64,000 nucleotides of DNA from Viola odorata (Eukaryota > Streptophyta > Magnoliopsida > Malpighiales > Violaceae): the NCBI GenBank assembly GCA_963691705.1, contig OY829539.1, positions 16,170,186 through 16,234,185 of the forward strand, written 5' to 3'. This document shows, one piece after another, positions 9,476 through 20,113 of this stretch. The notes below the pieces were generated by a model, which saw only the letters and a list, made by a program, of their open reading frames with translations, did no database searches and was not told where the DNA came from. The first letter of the stretch is position 1. Each line of letters begins with the position of its first letter. The translations under genes were made by a program, and so were the position numbers.

Positions 9476-9745
9476 CTACCTGCAAATACCCCTACCCATA
9501 ACAAGAAACAATAATTGTATCTTCCACACGGGCCAACACTTTGTAAATTATGAAACTTGGAAAGGATTGAATTTGAAGCATATGAAAAGTTTTGGATAGT
9601 TTTTGTAGATGCTAATGAAAGTTAAAATTGATTAATTTCAGTTTTTATTTGATTAAATTGTATAATCCTTTATTTTATTTATCTTATAGTTATTTCTCTT
9701 TTATATTTGTTTATCAATATATTAATACTACGCACTGATATAAGA
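9476..9745. other. Non-coding stretch between hAT end and phytocyanin pseudogene
   Basis: A/T-rich sequence right of the hAT terminus and downstream of the minus-strand phytocyanin pseudogene. I see no gene or repeat. It is not Athila sequence. Confidence 0.6.
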
Positions 9746-10366
9746 TTAGTTATGAGGGCCTGGAGTTGATGGATCAGTTGGTATAGAAGGGTCCGAGGTT
9801 ACAACAATGAGTAGCTTCTGGCCGCGCTGAGCACAGTTCTTGAAAACACCAGAAATGTACCATCGTTTACCTCACTCACCACCTAGAGTTATCATGTCAT
9901 TCCCACTCCCACTGCTCATAGCTTTCCTTGATGGCTTGCATCTTTCAAACCCTTTAGCATCCACTCTGTATACACTGTCCGGTGGCCCGTACCGGAACAC
10001 TGCAAAAAAAAGTTTTAATTAATTCAGATAAGGGCCGTTGGGATCGGAATGTTATAAACAATAAAACATGATATAAGAAAATGAATTGTAGATTATAATG
10101 ACGGAAGAGTGACTAGTCACTTTAGGTTATATTTTGAGCAGAATTAGATTTTGTATACATACATAGAAATTGGTTTCAAATTTATATAAATAATAATAAT
10201 GTACCTAATGTGTCACCAACATGGAATGCCTTGCCACTAGCCCAAGCAGTGTAGTCTAGATTGGCATTCCATCCTCTATCATCTCCAACCACGTATTCCT
10301 TCGTTAAGATGAGTGAAGAAGCAGAATTGCCACTATAGCAAAAGCACCAAACTGATAGAAAACCAT
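9746..10366 (-). pseudogene. Early-nodulin-like phytocyanin (ENODL), two exons, inactivated
   Basis: The minus-strand gene starts at ATG 10366 with a hydrophobic signal peptide ([20 protein letters not shown]). A one-base shift then breaks the frame, which resumes with [19 protein letters not shown] and [13 protein letters not shown]. The donor is at 10204 and the acceptor just before 9999, at the classical phytocyanin intron site; exon 2 begins VFRYGPPDSVYRV. An in-frame TGA (9874-9872) precedes GKRWYISGVFKNCAQRGQK; the protein ends at 9746. The disulfide cysteines are kept (FERC, KNC), but the type-1 copper ligand positions read Ser, Asn and Gln and the first His is missing. That is the pattern of non-copper-binding early-nodulin-like proteins of the cell surface. 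Frameshift plus stop make it a pseudogene. Confidence 0.85.
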
Positions 10367-11070
10367 TGAAGTTAGCTAGTTTCCTTCTGTGAGTTCTATA
10401 CATGTGCATGCATTGTAATTTATATTCTGACAGCTTGATGGTATAAGAGTATATAGAAATCATCAAGTCAACAACAACGGTGGTAACTAGGGTGAACTTT
10501 GTGCTCTTCGCAATATGATAATTTTTCGTTGTTCCTTATGTGTTTTTTTTAGTCTTCCGAGGTGTCTTCTCTCTCATCTTAGACAGGAAATTATTTGTGC
10601 TTCATCACTGTCAGTCATTAATAAAATGTATGATTCTTCTTAGATAGTTTTCTCTCGTTTCTCATACTTATGAAACGTACGAGAATTTGGTGTTCATTTA
10701 TGCAAGAAACATCATAATCACGACGATAAAAATCATAACAGTGATTCTTATTTATTTAGTGTGAATAATTCGTCATTCTTCTAACTATAGCTCAAACCTA
10801 AAAACAACGATTCATGGTGAGAATACTTTCTTTATGTTTAAATTGCACTTGGTTATTCTCTCCAAACATTTAGTTTTTGTCACATAGCTCTCTTTCTTTT
10901 ATCATTTTATACCTACCATGGATTTAGTCAAGCGGTAGGGCTCCATTCACAATGCATTGCAAATCCTCATTGATATTCAAAGTTTGTAATAAAACCAGAA
11001 GCTAATTAAGTACGTAAAACTCTTGGACATTGAAATTTCAACATCATTTTCAACCAATTAATTTCAACGA
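10367..11070. other. Intergenic region between divergent host gene fragments
   Basis: Upstream region shared by the minus-strand phytocyanin pseudogene and the plus-strand LRR-kinase fragment. It is A/T-rich without recognisable repeats and presumably contains both original promoters. I cannot single out a convincing TATA box. Confidence 0.5.
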
Positions 11071-11520
11071 ATGGGGAGAAACTCTTTTTCCTTTTACATT
11101 ACTGTGCTGTTAGTACATTGTTTTCTCTTGGATGACTTAGCCATTACTGTTTCTGTATCATCTAACATATTCACTTCTGATCATGATTCTCTTCTTGCAC
11201 TTAAAGCTCACATCACTAATGATCCTCACAATTTCCTGGCCAAAAACTGGCTGTCCAACACCTCTGTGTGCAGCTGGGCTGGCATCATTTGCAGTCCTAC
11301 AAGCCAAAGAGTCACAAGCTTAGACCTTTCTTTCATGGGACTTGAAGGCACCATACCTCCAAATTTAGGGAACCTTACTTTCCTTGCTGAACTGAATCTG
11401 TTAAACAACAGTTTCCGCGGCTCCCTACCCTCCAAACTCGTAGAGCTTCACCAGTTGAGATATGTAAACTTGGGATTCAACAATTTCCATGGAGACATCC
11501 CATTTTGGTTTAGATTCTTA
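11071..11520 (+). pseudogene. LRR receptor-like kinase, 5' fragment (subfamily XII type)
   Basis: About 150 residues: a signal peptide (SFYITVLLVHCFLL), the LRR N-terminal cap (DHDSLLALKAHITNDPHNF, NTSVCSWAGIICSP) and the first three leucine-rich repeats (VTSLDLSFMGLEGTIPPNLG, FLAELNLLNNSFRGSLPSKL, LRYVNLGFNNFHGDIP). This resembles the extracellular start of FLS2/EFR/Xa21-like receptors. The gene is cut in the third or fourth repeat, where the frame runs without a stop into Athila protease sequence. No transmembrane or kinase part is present in the window. Confidence 0.85.
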
Positions 11521-13660
11521 CCGTGGCCAGATCGGTCAGTAATCTATACAGAAGGGATCATTGAAGACGTCCTCGTTCAAGTTGGTAGCCTCCTCTTTTC
11601 GGCCGACTTTTATGTGATCAGTATGGAAGATGAACAAGGCACCAAACCCTCTGATGTTCTGTTGGGCCAACCATTCCTTAGGACTGCTCGTGCGAAGATA
11701 GATGTCCACGATGCATCAATTACACTTGAGTTCGATGGACAGATTATTCGATTCAGCATGCTTGACGCTATGCGTTTCCCTTCTGAGTTCTCTAGTCTTA
11801 ATTTTATTGATATTGTTGACCCACATGTTGATGAAATTGTTGACTTATTTTCTATGGACCCTCTGCAGCTTGCCCTGGCTAATAGCGTCAACTTCACGAA
11901 AATGAAAAATCTGGAATCCAAATTTGTCACCCCACTAGCTCTGCGAGAAATCGTTTCAGTCTTGGAAACCACTCCTCATTCTCCTTTTAAAATGGTGGTG
12001 ACTCCTCTGCCTTCTGAATACACTAAGATTCCCCCTTCCATTGTGCAGGCCTCGAACCTGGAACTCAAGGTCATGCCTGAGCACTTGAAGTATGCTTACC
12101 TTGGTGCCAACGAATCCCTACTCGTGATCATCTCCAGCAAACTTGATACAGAAGAAGCAACAGCTCTAGTTGCCCTACTGAAGGAATTCAAGAGGGCTAT
12201 TGGATGGACTATTTCAGATATCAAGGGACTGTCTCCAGCCCTGTGCACACATCGGATACACCTAGACGATGCTAGCAAGTCAATTCGTCAACCACAGCAC
12301 CGTCTTAACCCCCCAATGATGGAGGTCGTTAAGAAGGAAATATTGAAGCTCCTCGATGCTGGTGTTATCTACCCTATCTCGGACAGTCCTTGGGTCAGCC
12401 CGGTTCAAGTTGTTCCAAAGAAGACAGGTATCACAATCACCACTGGACAGAATGGTGAACAGATTCCCACACGCATTTAGAATGGATGGCGCGTTTGTAT
12501 CGATTACCGTCGATTAAACACTGCCACAAGGAAGGACCACTTCCCTCTGCCGTTCATTGACCAGATGCTAGAGCGCTTGGCTGGGAAGACACATTACTGC
12601 TGCCTCGATGGCTACTCAGGATTTCATCAGATACCGGTTGCCCTAGACGACCAAGACAAGACCACCTTCACCTGCTCCTGCCACGTTCCAGCGTTGGATG
12701 GTCAGTATCTTCTCCGAGCTTGTTGAACACGGTATTGAGGTATTTATGGACGATTTCATCATCTACGGTAACTCTTTTCCTGAAAAGTTTTACAAAGATG
12801 TGTTGAAACTAACCTCGTCCTTAACTATGAGAAGTGTCACTTTATGGTAGACCAGGGACTGATTTTAGGACACATCGTTTCCCGAAAAGGAATCGAAGTG
12901 GACAGAGTAAAAATCGAGGTAATTGAGTCTTTACCATACCCTACGTGTGTACGCGAGGTACGCTCGTTTCTTGGCCATGCAGGTTTCTACAGGAGGTTTA
13001 TTAAAGATTTCTCCAAGATCACGCAGCCGATGTGCCAACTGCTCGGCCGAGACATTGAATTCATCTTCGACGAGAACTGTAAAGCCGCATTTGACCTCCT
13101 CAAACAGAAGCTCATCTCAGCCCCCATTATTCGCGCACCAGACTGGACCCTTCCGTTCGAAATTATGTGTGATGCGAGCAATAATGCCTTGGGAGCAGTG
13201 TTGGGACAGAAGAAAGACCGAGAGCTCTATGTCATCTACTACGCCTCCAATCTTATGGATACTGCCCAACGGAATTACACAACTACAGAGAAGGAGCTCC
13301 TTGCCGTGGTCTTTGTCTTGGATAAATTCCGTCAGTACCTTTTGGGAACGGAGGTGACCGTCTTTTCTAACCATACCACGCTCCGCTGCCTCTTGACCAA
13401 GCTGGACGCCAAACCTCGCCTTATCCGATGGATACTTCTACTTCAGGAATTCAACCTCAAGATCAAAGACAAGAAAGGCACTGAGAATTCCGTAGCTGAC
13501 CACCTGAGCCGCCTATCTGCCCAGACGGATGACTCACTTATTCCTATTCGTGACACTTTCCCTGACGAACAACTTTGTCTTGCCCAAGCCATTGAGTACC
13601 CTTGGTTTACTGATATTGCTAATTTCTGTGCCTCAGGTCATTTTCCAGCAGATTCATCCC
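11521..13660 (+). pseudogene. Athila pol: protease end, reverse transcriptase and RNase H
   Basis: It starts in the protease domain (DRSVIYTEGIIEDVLVQVG ... LLGQPFLRTARAKIDV), then a linker, then RT (LDAGVIYPISDSPWVSPVQV, NGWRVCIDYRRLN, LDGYSGFHQIP). RT is broken: TAG at 12478 replaces the Gln before NGWRVCIDY; about 50 bases are missing after TTFTC near 12673, removing the MPFGL motif region; a few residues are lost near 12808. The catalytic Asp pair is present as FMDD (12742-12753). RNase H follows (FEIMCDASNNALGAVLGQ, TTTEKELLAVVFVLDKFRQY). A frameshift near 13660 separates it from integrase. The frame is fused at its left end to the LRR-kinase fragment. Confidence 0.88.
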
Positions 13661-14863
13661 CCTCGGTCTTACATATGGGACAACCCGTACCTTTGGAAGT
13701 TCTGCTCGGATCAAATCATACGGAGATGCGTGACCATCGATGAGATTCCCTCCATCCTCCATTTCTGTCACTCTGCCACCGAAGGAGGCCACTTTGCAGC
13801 CAAGAAGACAACCATGAAAGTTCTAGAGGTAGGACTCTACTGGCCTTCAATTTTCAAAGAAAGCTACATGTTCTGTGCGGCTTGCCCGCACTGTCAGTGT
13901 ACAGGTAACATTGGTGCCCGAAACCAGATGCCACTCACAGGTATTCTCGCTTGTGAAATTTTCGATATTTGGGGCATTGATTTTATAGGTCCCTTCCCCA
14001 ACTCATATGGAAACGTATATATCCTCTTAGCGGTTGACTACATTTCTAAATGGGTTGAGGCAAAGGCGACCAGGACTGATGACTCCAAAGTGGTTGCAGC
14101 TTTTCTTCGCTCTCGTATTTTTTGCAGGTTTGGAGCCCCACGAGCCCTCATCAGTGACCGGGGAACCCACTTCTGCAATCGAGTCATCAGCAGCTTGCTC
14201 AATAAGTATGGAGTCACACATCGTATCTCCACAGCTTACCACCCGCAGACCAACGGCCAGGCCGAGGTATCAAATCGAGAGATCAAGTCAATTCTGGAAA
14301 AGACAGTCAACCAATCCCGCAAGGACTGGATCTTGAAGCTTGACGATGCTCTATGGGCTTATCGGACAACATTCAAGACTCCTATTGGAATGACCCCCTA
14401 TCGGCTTGTCTTCGGCAAACCTTGCCACTTGCCCGTTAAGATCGAGCATAAAGCCTTCTGGGCCATTCGGAAGGCTAATTTCAACCTTGACGAGGCTGGC
14501 CAATATCGCAGATTGCAAATCCAGGAGTTAGAAGAGCTTCGTGATGACGCCTACGAGAATGCCCTCATCTACAAGGGCAAGACGAAGGCTTACCATGACA
14601 AACTTCTTTCTCATAAATCTTTCACTGTCGGACAGAAGGTCCTGCTCTATAATTCTCGTCTGAGGTTATTCATAGGGAAATTGAAGTCCAAATGGACAGG
14701 TCCTTATGTTGTCACGGTTGTTTATGACCATGACGTCGTTGAAATTTTAGACACGGGTGTCACATTCAAGGTCAATGGACACCGTCTCAAGGCGTTCTAT
14801 GAGGGGTTCAAGCCATTCGTCGCTGAGGAGATGAATGTTGTGGAGCCACCTGACCAACCCTGA
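13661..14863 (+). pseudogene. Athila integrase
   Basis: Well preserved from the zinc-binding HHCC domain (HFCH...GGHF ... CAACPHC) through the catalytic core: Asp in GIDFIGPFP, Asp in ISDRGTHF, Glu in [11 protein letters not shown]. The C-terminal chromatin-binding part follows ([31 protein letters not shown]), typical of Athila. The polyprotein is separated from RNase H only by a frameshift around 13660, so the fragment itself is about 400 residues without a stop. It would catalyse cDNA insertion in the nucleus if the rest of pol were intact. Confidence 0.88.
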
Positions 14864-15335
14864 TTCTGGTCATCAACGTCTAGGCCGAGACGCTAACCAC
14901 GGCGCTTTGCGGGAGGCAACCCGCGTTTCTTCCTTTTTCCTTATTTTCTTTATTTTATTTTTCTATTTTATTTGTAATTATCACTCCCATGATTTTCTCC
15001 ATCTCCAAATCCTTTCATATTTTATTTTGATTTATTTCCCTTAATATATTTTTTTTGTATATTCTTTCCCTTATTTATCTTTATTAATTTCCTTTCGAAT
15101 TTTAAACTCTTTATCAGGATGGTGACAGGAGCGTGATAGTTGGAAATTTACAGTTGGGATTTGATGGGTCCCAATCAACAGCCGCCACATCCGCACGTGA
15201 GTAACGGCTAGCAACTGGCAGCCTTAAAAGGGGAATCCTTTCTTCCCTTTTTCTCTTCACCTTCCCACTTCCCTTCCATCTTCTCTCTTGCTTTTTGACC
15301 TTTCCTACTCCCACACAGACTCTGCAACTTCTTCC
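14864..15335 (+). other. Spacer between integrase and env-position ORF
   Basis: Contains a hairpin with GCGGG/CCCGC arms around AGGCAA (14909-14924), in the GGGAGGCAACCC-like context that commonly follows pol in Athila elements. A T-rich stretch (14930-15110) and a leader follow. No coding potential is visible. Confidence 0.6.
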
Positions 15336-15975
15336 ATGGCACGATCAAAGAAATTCGCTGCCCATCCAGACGCTACCCCCAGCCGTCGGTAGCAGGACAC
15401 TCTGTCCGCAAACACCGCTGCCACTCCTCCTGCAAACACCACTCCTGTCGTCGCTGGTACACCGCCGGCGGCCACCACCAAACCCAAAACACCCAAACCT
15501 CGCCCCACCTCTCTCTCATCACCGAAGCAACCTCAGCCAACTCCCACCGTCGCTGCTACTACCTCAGTTGCTCCCGCAACCACCACCGTTGTACCCACCA
15601 CGCCCACGACCAAAAACCCACCATTCTTCCATGGCACGATCAAAGAAATTCGCTGCCCATCCAGACTCTGCAACTTCTTCCATGGCACGATCAAAGAAAT
15701 TCACTGCCCATCCAGACGCTACCCCCAGCCGTCGGTCGCAGGACACTCCGTCCGCAAACACCGCTGCCACTCCTCCTGCAAACACCATTCCTGTCGTCGC
15801 TGGTACACCGCCGGCGGCCACCACCAAACCCAAAACACCCAAACCTCGCCCCACCTCTCTCTCTCATCATCGAAGCAACCTCAGCCGACTCCCATCGTCG
15901 CTGCTACTACCTCAGTTGCTCCCGCAACCACCACCGTCGTACCCACCACGCCCACGACCAAAAACCCACCATCTA
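15318..15975. repeat. 346-bp tandem duplication at the start of the env-position ORF
   Basis: Copy 1 runs 15318-15663 and copy 2 from 15664 to about 15975. They share the ATG region encoding MARSKKF and the Pro/Thr/Ala-rich stretch. The ATGGCACGATCAAAGAAATTC-type start occurs three times (near 15336, 15632 and 15682). Copy 1 carries a TAG at 15390 where copy 2 reads CG instead of TA. Copy 2 has one more CT in a (CT)n tract, which shifts its frame. Confidence 0.85.
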
Positions 15976-17936
15976 CCCCCGAGGTCGCTAAGTCTCCAGC
16001 GGCCAGACCTCTCCTCACCTTAACCCCTAAACCACCCCCAAAATAGACCAACCAAAAAACCACCCCCATCCCCACCGTAACTCCCCCAAAAGCCCCTGTC
16101 GCCGACGAAGAATCCTCATCCGGTGAATACAAATCCTCATCCGGTGAACACGAGGACTCCATTGAGACTGCTAACAGTGACCAGCTCGCTCCGTCTACAT
16201 CAGTGCCACCGAGTGCCTCTAGCACAGCGACCGTTAATACTACCACTGCAGCAGCTGAATCTGGAGACTCCTCGGGCGAGGAGGAATCTAGGGAGGAGGA
16301 TGGGGAATCTGAAGAGGATTCCGGTAAGGAAGAGGGCTCTGAAGATGAATCAGAGGAGGAGAATGAGGACACTCCTACCGGTCCACTAGAGACAACAGCC
16401 GCCTAGAGCGCCACAACCACTCCGACGTCCGATGTCCAGGTCACTGGATCTATCCCAGGTCCCAACGGGTTGCCCATGGGCCGTAGCATGACCTCTCGTG
16501 GCCGCTTGATCGAGCCGGTCTGCTACGTCGAGGGCAAACAAAAGATAGTGCAGCTTTAGGTCCCTCTCGAGTCCGAAGACCACTCCGAGGATGAGCCCTT
16601 TGTCCCTCCGACCGCTGAGACCACGAAAGACACCTCCATGGACATTGAGGAACCATCCCCCGTCCGTCCGAAATGCAAGACTCCTGCTACTCCAACTGCT
16701 TCATCAAAGCCCAGAAAATTAGCCCGCATCACCAATAGGTCGGCCAACGTGGCGATGCCCACACCGGCCGCTCGATTTGCCCATGCCAGAGCAGGCACAG
16801 TCGTGCCCCTTGCCCAGGTCACACCTGACCTTGCTCATCTTCATGGCTGGCTGGACTTTCCTGATAAGCCCAACAATGATAGGTTGTTAGCCTTGCATGG
16901 TATGCTTGTTTCTCCTTGCGCTCAACTTGATGCAGAATTTTGTCAAAAAATGGGTATAGCTGTTAGGGTGAATGTGTTGGTTGATAATATTGGCTGGCGC
17001 CCTCTGTTTGACCTTGTGCATCCCACGTTCCTTGAATTGAGCCATGAATTTTTTACATCATTTTGGTTTGATACTGCTAGGCTTAAACAGAAGGGGAAGG
17101 GTAGCCTGAATTTAGGAGCTGATAGGGTAGTAAATTTTCGTATGATGGATATTTGGGAGCACCTTTCTATTCATAGATTTAATGTCATGCTTGGCTTTGC
17201 CAAACAATCTGATTTGGGTGCACCTTGGTATCTCGGTGCATTTGCTGCCTACCCTCCTGAGTTTGATGTCACCAGCGCCTTTAAGGAGCTTACTGGCAAT
17301 CCCAATGCCAAGTACACATCACGAAAATCTAAAGGCCATGAGTTGCGTGACCCAGCCCTTCGTGTACTCCACCGTTTCCTTGCCCTCACCTTCGCGGGCA
17401 AGATGCAATCCTCGGGCACCCTCTCCATCCAAGAATTATTCTTTCTGCGGTGTATGTATAACGACCATAAGGCTAACTTAGGATACTGGATTGCCCATGA
17501 ACTGCATGCCATTATTACTTGCAACCGTAATCCTATTCTGGGTTCTCTTATTACTCATTTGGCTATTGAGCATCGTGGTCTTGATGTGTCCAGTTGTAAC
17601 CTTTTTGTTCCTGTTGGTTTTAAATTATTTGATGCCCGTACCCTAGATGGTATGGGTCATTTGCGCTTGAAAGGTCGTGTTTTATGTTTCAGTAAAGGTT
17701 ATACTGGCGGCGCGAAGAGAGTGTGGAGTGCCTAGAATAGAGGAGTCTTCGAGTGGCCTGACCTTTCCGCAGATTCACCTCCTCCCTCCCTCATTCCTCC
17801 TCCTGGTGATGAACGTCCCGAGCAAGCTGTTCATGACATTCCTGATGCCGCACCTACTACAGCTGCCATCGCCGAGATGAAATGCCCTACTCCGGACGGT
17901 CATATCCCTTCTCCAGAACCTCCCTGATGAGCTAGC
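15336..17936 (+). pseudogene. Athila env-position ORF (plant putative transposon protein), broken
   Basis: N terminus MARSKKFAAHPDATPSR, then Pro/Thr-rich sequence, a long acidic Ser/Glu stretch (16100-16380), a basic region, and a conserved globular part at 16800-17735 (LHGWLDFPDKPNNDRLLAL, LSHEFFTSFWFD, ALRVLHRFLALTFAGK, LFFLRCMYNDHKANLGYWIA). The globular part resembles the Athila ORF-1/plant transposon protein family. It lies where Athila elements carry a putative envelope ORF, but I see no clear fusion peptide or transmembrane segment, so an envelope role is not supported. Defects: TAG at 15390, a CT-tract frameshift near 15865, TAG codons near 16044, 16404 and 16557, and TAG at 17733, after which about 66 codons remain open. 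Confidence 0.75.
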
Positions 17937-19728
17937 TTCGAGGCTGCGTCCTCCATCTAGTCCTTGATTCCCCCCGAACTTTTCTCTCTATTCGCCTTCG
18001 GGCCAATTTTGTACTTTACTTTTGCGGTGAACAATTTCCTTTCCCCTCTCTCTTTCCTATGAACTAGGTTTGTTTGATTCCTTTCTCCACACCGAGGACG
18101 GTGTTTTGCTTTAGTGTGGGGATGGGTTTCATACTGTCATGATGTGTTTTGCGTGAATTTTTAGCATAATTGCATGACTGTTTGATTATTACCATATTGC
18201 ATGATTGTCTGCCCTGCATATGCATGTTTTTTATCCCGATTTGGAATTTCCCTCAAATGGTTTTCAAATGATCACACTACCCCCGTTTTTTTTAAAAAAA
18301 ATATTAAATAATTTTTTTTGATGGAATACGCAAAGTAGGCCCACTGCACACAGAATCTTCACCCACTGCACCAAAAACCACTTGCACACCATACTGCCTG
18401 TTAGTCCTTATGACTACGTCTTGCCCTAGCTGCTTGCAATCAATAAATTTTACCCCGTGAGTATTTGAGCTTTCTTGCTGTGCTTAATTTCTGAAGTGGA
18501 TGCATGATTTATGTGCTTGCCGAATTTTCATGAGACCCCTAGGGTATAGACATGATTAGACATGGGAAAGCGATGATATGATTAGAGACTTTGCACCTTT
18601 TTGTTGTTACCTTTTTTCTTGATTTTTATCTCCTTACCCACGCTACTCACCCTTTTCTTTCACTACCCTTCTAACTGCTTGAGACATTCCTTTCTTTTCT
18701 TAGCAGGTAAGAGATGCCTTCGACAGTGTTCGAGTGGGACGGAGAAAATCTACATCTTCGATGTGGGGGTATTGAGCTGCTAGACCGAGACACCAAGAGC
18801 AGAGCAAGATGCTGAAAGCAGTAATATGGCAACAATCACTGAACGCATGAGAAAGACAAAAGCTCTAGTGTGAGGATTCCAGATGACTTGGCTTAGATAT
18901 TTAAAAATCAAATCAAAGCACTCCAGTAAGCAACATGGAGATCAACCACTAGGCCGAGCCGTCTACACCATGTATGTACTAAAGGTCAGATGCCCGAGGA
19001 AATTTTGCTGCTCCAGTTCAACAGTTCATAATATCATGTACGCTCCCTTTTGCTCAAAATCAAAATCAAATAAAAAAAATAAAAAAAAATTGTATGAATA
19101 AATCTTTTGAGCAAAAAAGGGGTATAAATTAGAATTGGAGCAGAGCATTACAAAGATCAGAAGAACGGCGACACTTTCCAACAGAAGATGATACCCCCAC
19201 TCTCCTTTAGCGTTCTCTGTCTTTCCCATGCCACTGCCATCAGGGGGTCTTTCTCGCCAACTTGCCTCTTTTCAGCTAAGAAACTTCTATCCTTCTCTCT
19301 CTGCTTTGAACCCCCTTCTTCAAAATCTTATTTTGCTCTTCCCTTGCAAAGTCCCTATGATTGTATGATTGACCATGCAGGTGTTCTCCGTACTCGGGTC
19401 ACTATTGCAAATCTAGTTTTGTGCATGATCATTCGCATTGAGGAGTGTAAACACCCAACTCTGTTTCCGAGCGTGAGCGATAAACACCATATTTTGTGAG
19501 GAGTGCTTGCAGCAGGCTGATGTAGGAAAGCTACTCCTCTGGTTTCGTTATCCCTTTGGAGTAGTGCAGAGTTCATCTAGGCTGGAGGGTGGCGTACTGC
19601 TTGGTCGACGCGTAAGTGGTGGCGTAAGTAACCCTGTGTGTTGTGGATTGAGGCTGTGTGTTTTAGACAAGGTGATGTTTTCTGATTTTAATACTCGAGG
19701 GCGAGCATTGGGGTAGTGTAGGGATGTT
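17937..19728 (+). other. Athila 3' untranslated region and polypurine tract
   Basis: Non-coding region, recognisable because most of it recurs in reverse orientation in the element at 48295-52994 (the stretch 18420-18610 matches 50780-50950). It holds an internal GTGTGGGGAT motif near 18115. The purine-rich tract GGGTAGTGTAGGGATGTT (19711-19728) lies directly before the 3' LTR and would prime plus-strand synthesis. Confidence 0.75.
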
Positions 19729-19999
19729 TGATAGAGTGTTCAATGTCCATGATTATCCTCTCTTTTGTATGCCTTTTTAGGCCATGATGCTACTTATGTT
19801 GCTGTGTTTATTCACTTTTTACAGATCTGGGCTGATTAAGAAGAAAATACAAAAATGAACTCTTTCTATCATTTTCTGGAGGGATTTGAGCAGCTAGGCC
19901 GTGCAGCTGGATGTTCGCGGAAAGCAGCAGTGTCCTAGCAAGAAAAGGAAACAAGCGCAGACCCGCTCGCTAATTGCTCCAAGAGTTCCAATCGCAGTA
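19729..19999 (+). repeat. Athila 3' LTR, first segment
   Basis: Begins TGATAGAGTG after the purine tract and matches the 5' LTR from its first base. It is interrupted after CAGTA by the Tat element and continues at 33985. Confidence 0.93.
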
Positions 20000-20113
20000 T
20001 GATAACAATCCGCCTATCGGCAAGGGCATTTTCGTCTTACACCCTGAGAAGAGGGTACAACTACTGTTCCTACCGCAAAGACAGCATCGAGGCTATCGCC
20101 TCCCTCTATGTGA
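20000..20113 (+). repeat. Truncated 5' LTR of Tat element
   Basis: Matches the first 115 or so bases of the 3' LTR (33423 onward) up to CTCTATGTGAC, then jumps directly into gag. About 440 bases of LTR, the primer-binding site, the leader and the gag start are missing, so this copy could not have transposed in its present form. Confidence 0.88.

Noticed and set aside
12923..13374. Alternative-frame ORFs within the Athila RNase H region
   Set aside because: The RNase H frame carries all conserved motifs; the others are shadows.
15305..16372. Minus-strand ORFs of 96-163 codons
   Set aside because: They are mirror frames of the Pro/Ser-rich and acidic env-position ORF, with composition explained by the sense strand.
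15336..17936. Envelope glycoprotein for the ORF downstream of integrase
   Set aside because: The position fits, but I see no signal peptide, transmembrane segment or fusion-like region. Only the family-level label of Athila env-position ORF is justified.
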